Source: Phragmites australis (lineage: Eukaryota > Streptophyta > Magnoliopsida > Poales > Poaceae). Taken from it: a stretch of 64,000 nucleotides of DNA. The stretch is from contig NC_084934.1 of the NCBI RefSeq assembly GCF_958298935.1, positions 5,954,501 to 6,018,500 of the forward strand. The letters run 5' to 3'. Under the pieces are notes generated by a model. That model searched no databases. It was not told the origin of the DNA and worked only from the letters and a program-made list of their open reading frames with translations. The stretch's first letter is position 1; each line of letters starts with the position of its first letter. Position numbers and translations under genes: made by a program. Below are positions 13,259 through 22,389 of the stretch, in pieces.

Positions 13259-14257
13259 TTATTGTTTTCTGGTGTAGCAACACATTAAGAAGCATGGAAG
13301 AAATAAGACAAAAAAAATTGAACAAAGAAAGGGGAAAGGGAAGATCTTGCCGATGCTGATGGGGAGGATGAACATGCCATGGCCGGGGTGGTGAAGCAGC
13401 AGGCTCATGGGCTCGGGCGGTGGCCTGCGGCTTCTCATTGCCCTCTCTTCTATTGATGGAACTATCATCCTTTTCTTCACATGGGTGCCCACGTCGAACA
13501 CCCGCAGCGCGTGTGGGTCTTGTGGATCCGTTTGGCGATTTCTTGGACTATCACACACTTGAGCCAGCGGTGGCACATCATCGATCAGAGGAGAGGAAGG
13601 CACCGAAGTGGTCATGGACCCACACCAGGCAAAGACGAAGGAGCGGGCGTGTTCGTGGGTACGTTCCTTTCATCAATGGAGGGTGACTTTGCCGGGGATT
13701 TGTTAGTTGCCGGAGCCCGCCACTGCCCTCCATCACCGGTGTAGTGCCGCCGTCGCCCTACACCACCAGTGCCACTACCGCCGCCCCCCATTGCCTTCCT
13801 CCTCTCTACCTCCATCTTCGCCGATATCAGTTGGCCTAGATCCGCCCTCACCCGAGATAAATTCGGTCGATGCCGTGTCATTTTGCCGGTCGCCAGAGCC
13901 CACCACCGCCCTCCACCGGTAGTGTTGCCACTGCCCCCATAACCTTCCTCATCTCTGTCTCCCTCTTGATCCTGTTATGAGCAATAGATTTGATGCCTCC
14001 TTGTGGTGGCTCAACGCCTTGCAGGCGCTCGGGCTTGGAGAGGCAAAGAGGGATAAGGGATTGAGAGAGATGGCTCGGACCGTGAGAGTGGCTTGCTGAT
14101 GTCGGACCCTGGGAGGGGTTGAGGAAGGCTTAGGGGCGAGGAGGAGGCGGATGGAGCGAGAGCGCGAGAGGAACGTGGAGGAAGGAGACAGTGGGGTTTT
14201 TTTTGGATCGGTGACTAGAGTCTGTGGAGGGGAGACGGTGGATCTCTCTGGATGCAC
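13259..14257 (-). other. GC-rich block with broken frames, possible captured gene fragment
   Basis: Three minus-strand frames (14257-13949, 13881-13612 and 13615-13259) are rich in Ser, Pro and Arg and end in a more ordinary segment (DPHALRVFDVGTHVKKRM...). Base composition differs sharply from the AT-rich flanks. I do not recognise a family. It may be host exons picked up by the surrounding insertion, or low-complexity sequence. Confidence 0.25.
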
Positions 14258-14665
14258 GTGGGGCAGGAGCCGGTGCTAGGACTAGGACCCATCTGTCATA
14301 GACGTGCTACATGAGCTACAGTAGCCGGATGGCTCGAGAGCTTGCCGACCCCTAGCGCTTTAGGATATAAGCTATATGGATCGATATTTCATTAAGAGAT
14401 GACGTGACTTCTGGGGCAAGAAAGCCCATCTAGGTTTCCTGATTTTCTGTATTGAAATTTGTCCTGCTGAAATTAAGGTAACCAGAACTTGTTGGCATCC
14501 TATGGATTGGTAGTTCACTGGGTATTTCTTCTATTTTGTGTGGCGGCTTATTTCACATGATAAATTTGGCATGCTTATTTAGCATATCAGTATGTAGGTA
14601 TCATGGTTTTCAAGTGTCATAATTCTACACCTATCTTAGGTATGTTTGTGCATTATTCATTGTTG

Positions 14666-14673
14666 GACATGTC
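14666..14673 (+). repeat. Left 8-bp target duplication of the hAT element
   Basis: GACATGTC on the left and AACATGTC at 18547-18554 match at 7 of 8 positions. The intact PHF1 intron has the unduplicated site near 1665-1672. Confidence 0.75.
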
Positions 14674-14689
14674 TAAAGATGTCTAAATG

Positions 14690-14905
14690 GGCCGTGCCTA
14701 CTAGGTCGGCCCGAGGCACGGCACTGTAGGCACGGCCCAGGCACGGCCCGGTCCAAGCCGAGATGGGTCGGGCCAGCACGGCACGGCCCAGCCCAGGCCG
14801 GCGCGAGCATGGTCCGACACGGCACGGCACAGCCCAGCGCGCGGGGCACGGCCCGACCGGCACGTGGGGGCACAACGGGCCGGCAGGGGCACGCGGGTTA
14901 ACAGG
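14690..14905 (+). repeat. Left subterminal GGCACGG-type repeat array of the hAT element
   Basis: GCACGGC or GGCACGG occurs many times, often as CGGCACGGCCC. The same motif appears in inverted sense in the right subterminal region (18172-18540). Such arrays are transposase-binding regions in other hAT elements. Confidence 0.7.
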
Positions 14906-15027
14906 TTAAACGGGCCGGGAATGGCCTGTTTAACCCGTTAACCCGATATTTTTGAATTTTATAGCCATTTTGTGACCGTTTGAGCTCCAAAAAATTCAAA
15001 AAAAAATGCAAAAATCACCATTTTTCA

Positions 15028-15037
15028 CCTATAAATA
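15028..15037 (+). promoter_or_regulatory. TATA box of the hAT transposase gene
   Basis: CTATAAATAG lies about 310 bp before the first in-context ATG (15340) and is followed by a CT-rich leader. A very similar arrangement recurs at 17693. Confidence 0.55.
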
Positions 15038-15339
15038 GAGGAGCACCCTGCCCTTCCATTCCACACCAGCAACACCATTTTCTCTCTTGTTTCCTCCTCT
15101 CATTCTTGTCTCAAAGTTCCTGAGAATTAGCGATAATTTGGCAAAATTAGTTTGAATTGTTGCAAAAAAATCCGAGCAATTCCAAAACCGTCATCTTGCT
15201 GACTTGCTGTCTTGAAGTTGAAGAAATCTTGGTGATTTTTTTGCATCGTTGTTGAGTCTTATTTTATTATTAGTTTTATTACTTGATTATTTCTAACTCT
15301 GAATATTTGCAATTTTTGTAGTGTCATTCGACATTGATC

Positions 15340-17485
15340 ATGGATACCGGTGATCATGATACATCCATAGATCATGATTTTTTCTCCAAGGACTCACAGG
15401 GGACTACGGCCCCTTTGATACCAGTGCTATAGGTGATGATGGACCTGACGGTGAACCTCCGGTTGGTTCACATGCAGGTGATGCAGCAGCAGTTCCATCG
15501 TCAGGCTCTACAAGTGCGCACACATTAGCAAGCACCGGGTCTAAAAGATCAAGAGCCGGTACTTTCGATGTTTGGCAAGACTTTGAAAGGTTCTACAAAG
15601 AGGAAGATGGGGTAAGTGTCAGGTATGCTAGGTGTTATATTTGCAAACATGAATTATCTGCAAAGCCCTCGGGTGGAACGGGACACTTGAAGAGGCACGC
15701 CACAAGTTGCAAGCGAAAGAGTGGAGCAGCCATGAAGCAGACGGTGTTGCAGTACAACCCCGATAGTTTTGTTCGTCATTGGGAGTACGACTCTTCTAAT
15801 GCTCGAAAAGAGCTATGTTGCTTCATTGCAAGAGCGGATTTACCACTCAATATCGGTGAGTCTGCTGCATTTGAAGATTACATTAAGCAAGCTCATAATC
15901 CTAGGTTCATGCATGTTTCTAGACAGACAACTAGTAGGGATATGGTAAAATACTACAATGCGTGTCGTAACAAGCTTAAAGAAATGTTGCAAACATGTAC
16001 ATTTTCAGCTGCTTTGATCTCGGATATATGGGCAGGTAGGGCTAGAGAGGATTATCTTAGTGTGGTTGCTCATTTTGTTAATAATGATTGGGAATTAGAA
16101 AAGAGAATAATAAGTTTTCGTTTGATTGACAACGTGCATACCGGTGAAAATATTGCTGAAAAAACATCTCAAGTAGTTGCAGACTTTGGTCTCATAAATA
16201 AAATATTTTCTATCAGTTTAGATAATGCCGGTGCAAATTCTAGAGCAATGGATATTCTTACTCCGTTGTTTAGTACCTATACTGAATCTTTCTTGTTACA
16301 TCAACGTTGTGCTTGTCATATTATCAATCTTATAGTAAAATCCGGTTTGAAGAGGTTGTCGCAATACTTAGACGATTTTCATACTGTAATATCTTTTGTG
16401 AACTCCTCTAACCAACGAATTGCAGCATATAAATAGTATTGTGTTGCAATGGGTGTGCGTCCACATAAGTTTGCTCTGGACATGCTGGTGAGATGGAACT
16501 CTACTTCTTGATGCTTAAAAATATTATACCATATAAGAGCACATTTTGTGTGTTTATTCATACACATTACCATCAGCATGGGGGTCAAATTTTACTCACG
16601 GAAGCGCATTGGTATGTTGCTGAAAGGATACCGGAGTTTCTTGAATTTTTTTATGATTCAACTGTGAGTTTATCAGGAGTTTATTATCCAACATCTTGTT
16701 TAGTAGTGCATAATATTGTTAAAATTGTTACTCATTTAAACAACTATGAAAATGACAATCTTCTAAGAGATTGTGTAGTTCCTATGAAATCTAAATTCTT
16801 AAAGTATTGAAAAGAAATTCCTTTGTTGTACGCCTTTACCTTTATTTTAGATCCTAGAGCTAAAATTGCAGCTTTCTGTAGAATTCTCGCAATTCTAGGT
16901 GATGCTCTTGGCCACGATTATTCTAATTATTATACTAATATTCGTTCTAAGTTATTCGAAGTTTATAGTAAATATGAAATAAAGTATGGCGGAGTTCGCC
17001 TGCAACGACCTCCACTAGCACCCACAACAAGTAAGAAGACGACAACGTGGGGGAAAATATTTGGTGCAGGTTCTTCATCAAGAAGTTTAGACTCTTCGTC
17101 ACGATCGTCTACGAGCACTGGAATTCCAACATCCAGAGGGGAGCTAACTACCTTCATCGACAGTGACGTTATCAGCCATGAACAAGAAAACTTCAACATA
17201 CTGCAATGGTGGCATGAGCACAAGACGAATTATCCAGTACTTTCACTGTTAGCGCGAGATTTGTTAACGGTTCCTGTATCTACAGTTTCTTCTGAGGCTA
17301 CCTTCAGTCTTACTGGAAGGATAATCGAAGAGAGAAGAACAAATCTGTCAAGTGAGATGGTTGAAATACTCACCATAGTAAAGGATTGGGAACAAGCTGA
17401 AGCACGAATGCAACACACTGCAGAAAACACTGAGCTTGAAGAATCATTCCAAAATTTGTATCTAGATGCTGATGAGAACATGTAA
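15340..17485 (+). pseudogene. hAT transposase (BED finger, RNase H-like core, hATC dimerisation)
   Basis: The protein order is: an acidic N-terminus; a BED zinc finger (CYICKHEL...GTGHLKRHATSC, about 15628-15712); the catalytic core with SAALISDIWAG and ISLDNAGANS; the CACHIINL segment; and a C-terminal hATC domain with DLLTVPVSTVSSEATFS at about 17260 and RRTNLS. The full protein would be about 700 residues, normal for the family. Lesions: a one-base frameshift near 15400, a TAG at 16434, a frameshift near 16500 after RWNST, and a TGA for Trp at 16808. The transposase cannot be made as one protein. Confidence 0.88.
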
Positions 17486-17692
17486 TTTCAAATTTTCTGA
17501 GCTAGGTTGTACTCTTTTTTCCTTTGCTAGAAAGGTTTTTAATGTGGCAACCTATCAATAAAGCTCATTTTTAGAATTAATCATGTGCCCCTATTATTTC
17601 TAAGTTTTTTTATTTTATTCATATTTTTTGTTTATTTTTTTAAATAACCCCCACGGCCCCGACCTCTCCCCCATCCACCTCTCCTCTCATCT

Positions 17693-18085
17693 TGGCCTAT
17701 AAATACCATCTCAAACTCCATGTGATCTCATCGGCCACCCATCTCTCTTTTCCTAGTTGCTAGCCAAGTAGCCAGTAGCCACTTCACATCAAGAAACCAA
17801 TTCCATATTTCAATTCATAGATCAAGACGCCGAGAACTCGCGTGCATGGTCATGGGTGTGGCAACATTTTGAAAAGGTCTTTAGAGAAATTAACGGGGAA
17901 TAGGTAAGATTTGCTAAGTGTAATATATGCAGCAAAGAATTAGGTGCCAGATCTCCAAATGGAACGGGACACTTGAGGAAGCATATTAAATATTGCAAGC
18001 AAAATTCTGGGGTTTCTAATTAAATCATGTAATTTTCGGAGCATAATCATAGGTTGTACTCTTTTTTCCTTCTAGTAGAAATGTT
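17693..18085 (+). pseudogene. Second BED-finger unit: internally deleted hAT derivative
   Basis: A TATA-like CCTATAAATA at 17693 is followed by a leader and then a BED finger (CNICSKEL...GTGHLRKHIKYC, about 17920-18000). A TAG interrupts it just before VRFAKC. Right after the finger the sequence jumps to the same 3' UTR that follows the main transposase stop: TTGTACTCTTTTTTCCTT occurs at about 17507 and again at about 18054. The unit is therefore promoter, finger and 3' UTR with the whole catalytic core deleted, joined in tandem to the longer gene inside one pair of termini. Confidence 0.75.
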
Positions 18086-18171
18086 CTTATGTATTTATTT
18101 TCTATATTTTTATTATTTTTTTGGATTTTTTTAGCTATTATTTTTTATTTTTTTCTATTTTCGGAGTGTTG

Positions 18172-18540
18172 ACAGGCCGAACGTGCCTCCACCGTGCCGG
18201 CCGGATCCGTCGTGCCTTCCTGTACCGACCTGGCCTGTCATGCCTCCATCGTGCCGGTCGGGCCCGTCATGCCAAACGGGCCCGTCGTGCCTCCACCGTA
18301 CCGACTAGGCCTGTCGTGCCGAACGGGCCCGTCGTGCCGGCCGGACCCGTCGTGCCGACCGTGCCGTGGGCCGACCCGGCACGGCACGGTGACAGCTGGA
18401 CCGTGCCGTGGGCCGGCGACTCGGGATACGGGTCGGCACGGCACGGCCCGTTATAGTAAATGGGCCAATCGGGCCGTGCCAATTTCGGGACGTGCCAAGT
18501 TGGGCCCGTGCCGGACCGGTCCGATTGGCCTATTTAGTCA
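18172..18540 (-). repeat. Right subterminal GGCACGG-type repeat array of the hAT element
   Basis: Repeats such as CGTGCCG, GGGCCCGTC and CCGTGCC are the reverse complement of the motif in the left array. The array is longer here (about 370 bp against about 215 bp). Confidence 0.7.
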
Positions 18541-19442
18541 TCTTTAAACATGTCCATGATGCCTGAACCTGAAGGCTCAACTCAATTGTTCCAAACTGAA
18601 TACTGAATAGACTGAAACGTTGTCTAGCTTTCTCCTGCTAGGATGGCCAGGAGCACTTTATATGTCCTGATAATATACTAAACCACTTTTTGCATCCAAA
18701 TTTCGAACTTCTCCTAACATGCCATGACGACTGATATTGCAGGGTCATAATCTCGACATCGCATCAATGGGGAGCAGAGCTAAACCAAACTGAATGCACC
18801 TGCTGACTAGAAAGGTACATCACATGCTCAGCAAATGCTGGTTGGCCCTTCTGTGCTTGTGATATTATCTGACATGTTTCGGTTCCTCGTCCTCTTCCTC
18901 TTCCCCGATAGGATGGCGAGTCTGGCTCGTGCTTCCGGCGCTCTTCCTTGCGTGTCCATTGATCTGACCACGAAAGTTTTGACCGCAGACTCCGGTAGTC
19001 AAGAACTGAAGGATATATAGCAGCTAAACATTTTGTGTTACATGGGACTCGCACTGTGATTCTGGATTCTGATGCTGCCAACCAAAGCTGTGTATTATTG
19101 CAGTTTCCCTTCCTGAAACTCCTTTCCCTCTGCTTGCTCCCATCGCTTCTCACCAGCGCCAAGCCAGTGACATTAATGGTCCATGCGGCACACGGCGCCA
19201 CCATCTTCTGCCCGAAAGGGAATCCTTTGTTGTACTGCATTCCCGCTGTCATGTGGGGCCCAAACTCACATGTTAGCGGGCGTGTAGTAGCGGTATAGTA
19301 TGTCAAAGGAACCGCATCCCTCTTGCCACCGGTATGCTCCTCCCCTCTCCGCCATACCCTCGCTGCATTTGTTGCTCTAGCGCTCACCTCCTGATCACCC
19401 CTAGCTCGTCCTTTAGTTTTCGCAATAGGGCGGCATGGAGGA

Positions 19443-19603
19443 CTGCCTCTCGACGGGAATGACGCCCTTGTAGAGGTCTCCTCGTGCATTGCCACCAAGT
19501 CCCTCCGCCGCCGCTCTAAGTTCATCTCGACAGCCTAGCGTGAGATCCACGCCGGCCCCCTCCACCGCAGGGAGCTCCCTCCATATTGTTATGGCGGTGT
19601 GAC
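19443..19603 (+). pseudogene. Second F-box protein relic
   Basis: One frame reads DALVEVSSCIATKSLRRRSK, then FISTA, a stop, and REIHAGPLHRRELPPYCYGG. The pattern DALVE..S...KSLRR.K..S.AW(stop)R, then LHRR.LP, then YGG, is the grass F-box consensus, with the usual Trp codon changed to TAG at about 19536. It sits about 320 bp after the dead PHF1 copy, in the same order and orientation as the relic at 5080 relative to live PHF1. Confidence 0.5.
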
Positions 19604-20440
19604 GACACCATACACTTAAAATATTAGTAGCATTAGCTGACAGAATATATTAAATATGTTCTAAGTATATATAAAAAGGAAAGGAAAAAAAATATAATTA
19701 TAAAATAGGTTGCCAGTCTTTCCAGCGCACTAATTCAGCCCCAAAATTCCTTAGCACATACCCATTCTTTACCCTAACAACCACTCTTCTTTACCTCAAC
19801 AGAGCCGCCACCTTCTTTATCATCTCCCTCAAACTCTGACCATCTCGTCCTGTCGCTCTTCCTCCCCCCGCCACCCTGTTCCCTCCATATCCGCTACCTA
19901 CACAGCCTTCTTTGACGCACGACACTTGCTGCCACCGTGGCTCCTCCCTCTCCGACACACGACACCCGTTGCACCATGGTTCTACCCTCTCCGACCGCCA
20001 GATCTATCGCTGCCGCCTTTTTCTTCCACCCACCAGATTTACCACTCTCGACCGTCGAATTTGGCGCTCTCGACCACATGTAGAAAAAAGTCTGACCGTT
20101 CACTCAACGACCAGAAAGAAACCTCAGCAATTAATGGTCCCTACAAAAACGCCTTGTGCGAAACCGGCTTTTGTTTCCGTTTTCCACAATTTTCGATACT
20201 GGATGAAACGGCGGTAAAATGAGAAAACATCATTCGAGTCTCGTTTTCATCAACCTATGCAAAGAAGAAGAAGAAGAAGAATGTACCCGAGTGGTCCAGG
20301 CAGAGCATTGATCACTGAGCGAGATCTGGAGTAGGCTTCGGTGGTCCAATAATGTACCCACCTAGCTGCACAGAGCCACGTTGTCAGTGACGTAGCAGGA
20401 CCCAGTGTCTGGGCTTTCTAGGCACGGCTATCTCGAATAA
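19604..20440. other. Unassigned spacer with a short AAG microsatellite
   Basis: No gene recognised. An AAG run of about seven units lies at 20262-20281. Confidence 0.4.
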
Positions 20441-20589
20441 TATTTTACGAAAATTCAGAAGGAAGGGGGCTATTGTGGTGATTTTTTAATAATATTATTT
20501 CATTAGAAAATTACAATAATAATAGCCAGAATAACAAAATTGCAAGAATAGATACCTATTAGCATACGAAGTATCGAGAAAAGACATGT

Positions 20590-20790
20590 TGATACTCCGA
20601 ATGCCAGCTTCCTACATGGCAGTGGGTCTGGAGGCCTGTCGGCAAGTGGAATGCCGATAACTGGTGGGCTCTGGTAAAGGGGCACCATGTAGGCTGTTGT
20701 TATAGTCTAGCGGCCAGTTGGTATTCCGCGTACTGACATGTGCCATGTTAGGCCTACCAGCATTTCGTATGCTGACAAATCTTTAACAAT
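20590..20790 (+). repeat. Left subterminal repeats of MULE-1
   Basis: Degenerate copies of a unit like GGCAAGTGGAATGCCGATAA and its reverse complement (GGTATTCCGCGTACTGACA). The same motif family fills 28990-29235 near the other end. Confidence 0.5.
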
Positions 20791-21009
20791 AGCCCGACCG
20801 TCGATTCCTCCTCTGTTCTTCATCTTCCACGTGCGACGGACGAGCAGAGAGCAGCGGCAGCGACGACACAATGCGAGTGCGAACGCGCGACGAGCGGTGG
20901 CGGACCGGCGAGCGGCAGTGAGTGGGCAGTCGGCGACGTGCGGTGGCCACGAGCAGTGGTGAGCCACTCCGGCGAGCAATTTGACATCGGCGATGAAGAA
21001 TAATTCCAT

Positions 21010-21500
21010 TTTTTTATTAGAAATAATATAAAATAGTTTGAATAGAGTAGGAATAGGTAGAATATAGTAGAAAATTAGAATGGCCAGAAACAATAGGATA
21101 CAATATGTAGAATAGAGTAGGAAAAATTTGGAATAGAGTAGAAAAATTAGAAAGGTTGGGATAGTAAATTTTGAATAGAGTAGATCTAGTTTGGAAATTT
21201 GCAATAGTTAGTATAGTTAGGTAGAAAAATTTAGCGTAGAATAGTATGGGGTAGTTCGGTAATGTAGAATAATTAGAAAAGTTTGAATATTTATAGAATT
21301 TAGAGTTAGAAATACTAAGAAAAATAGTTAGAGAATATTAGAGAAATATTTAGTAGAGTAGATAATTTAGAAAATTTATAGTAGAGTGTGTATTTTAGAA
21401 AATTAGCTATAGGTAGAAAATATAGTATAGTTAGTTAGGAAATGTAGAATAGTTGGAAAAGTTCAAATATTAAGTAATGTAGAGTTAAAATGGGTTATTT
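21010..21500 (+). repeat. AT-rich TAGAATAG/GAGTAG degenerate repeat
   Basis: Many closely spaced variants of TAGAATAGAGTAGGAAAA and similar strings with no open frame. It lies between the left subterminal repeats and the transposase gene of MULE-1. Confidence 0.55.
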
Positions 21501-22389
21501 AATATGATTTAAAAATTGATATTATTAGATGTACATATTTTTTGTCGATGTAGGCTTTGTACATTTGTATTGTTGTGGATTTTCGCAGTATTGTATTTAG
21601 AATGGAAGGAGGAAAATATGATTCATTTAGAATTTAGAGCACGAAAATTTAAATACATGTAGAATAGATAATCTAGCATAGAGCATATATAGTTTGAAAT
21701 TTTTCAATAGTTAGACAATTATTATGAACATGTAATGCAAATATTTCATAGCTTTAGGATATTTAGACTAGAAATGGAGTAATTTTTTTACAGTAATACA
21801 TTTAGAATGGTATAGTGTGAACTGAAAGAGTATGTTAGCAATGATATTTGATGTTATGTAGAAATACAAGTGATGAGGTTGAATAAATTTTGTGGTTGTA
21901 GCTGTTGTATGTTGATTATAATTATTTAACCTGATAGAGTATAGTATGGTTGTTAAATCAGGTATGTCGACCATAGCGGGGTTCAGGGTTTTTTACGGCC
22001 CTGGATATGTCATGCATTGTGACAGTAGGGTGGATCTAAGTAACTTCTAGTATGTGGATATAGAATTGCATAGTATAGGAGAGATTCGGCGGTCCCAAGT
22101 GTTAGGTTAGCTATATAATCTACTGCAACTTAGTCTGACACATCAGTGGTTGATGATGAAGGTTCTGATTCCTAGATATCGAGAAATCAACTGGCAGTAG
22201 GAGCTCTTGGAGGTTACATGTTCGAAGTAATGACAACAATTTGTGTCACTAGGGTTGAGATGGGGTTTCTTCCACGGTATCATTATAGAAGCGATGTTGG
22301 GTCCACAGAAGCCGAACCTAGCACCATAGAAGTTATTGGTGAAAATGTTGTCAATGAGGAGGTGCAGGAGAGTGTAGTTTCAGAGGTAT

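Larger units (their letters stand above)
10303..14385. mobile_element. Insertion of unknown class in the PHF1 copy
   Basis: The edges are inferred by comparison with the intact PHF1 intron: homology stops at about 10302 and resumes at about 14386. The left end carries a GGCGCGCTTCGC palindromic block followed by a stretch that reminds me of grass Helitron 5' regions. No clean terminal repeats were found; a short shared TATGGA near both edges is the only target-duplication candidate. It contains a solo LTR (10835-12358) and a GC-rich block with broken minus-strand frames (13259-14257). The AT-rich parts at 10360-10830 and 12364-13250 hold no recognisable gene. Confidence 0.5.
14674..18546 (+). 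mobile_element. hAT-superfamily DNA transposon, composite, non-functional
   Basis: The terminal inverted repeats start TAAAGATGTCTAAATGGGCC at the left; the right end reads the same in reverse complement with two mismatches (TAAAGATGACTAAATAGGCC). With the 8-bp target duplication these are hAT hallmarks. The 3873-bp element contains GGCACGG-rich arrays inside both ends, a promoter and transposase gene (15028-17536), and a second promoter plus BED-finger unit (17693-18085). It is inserted in an intron of the dead PHF1 copy. Confidence 0.88.
9730..19122 (+). pseudogene. Dead second copy of the PHF1 3' half
   Basis: Intron and exon sequence here follows PHF1 from about 784 to 2533. Matching pieces are exon 4 and the next intron (9730-10300), the exon 5 end and intron (about 14398-14665), and intron, exon 6, exon 7 and 3' UTR (18555-19122). 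Exon 5 has an internal deletion. Exon 6 (about 18743-18814) carries an extra base and a Trp codon changed to TAG at 18808. Exon 7 is joined directly to 3' UTR sequence at about 18955, losing most of the C-terminal coding sequence. Two large insertions (10303-14385 and 14674-18546) split the copy. Because introns and UTR are present, it arose by DNA duplication, not by retroposition. Confidence 0.85.

Noticed and set aside
14657..14892. Overlapping Pro/Arg/Ala frames, and similar ones at 18121-18547
   Set aside because: They are translations of the GGCACGG subterminal arrays of the hAT element, open only because of the repeat composition.
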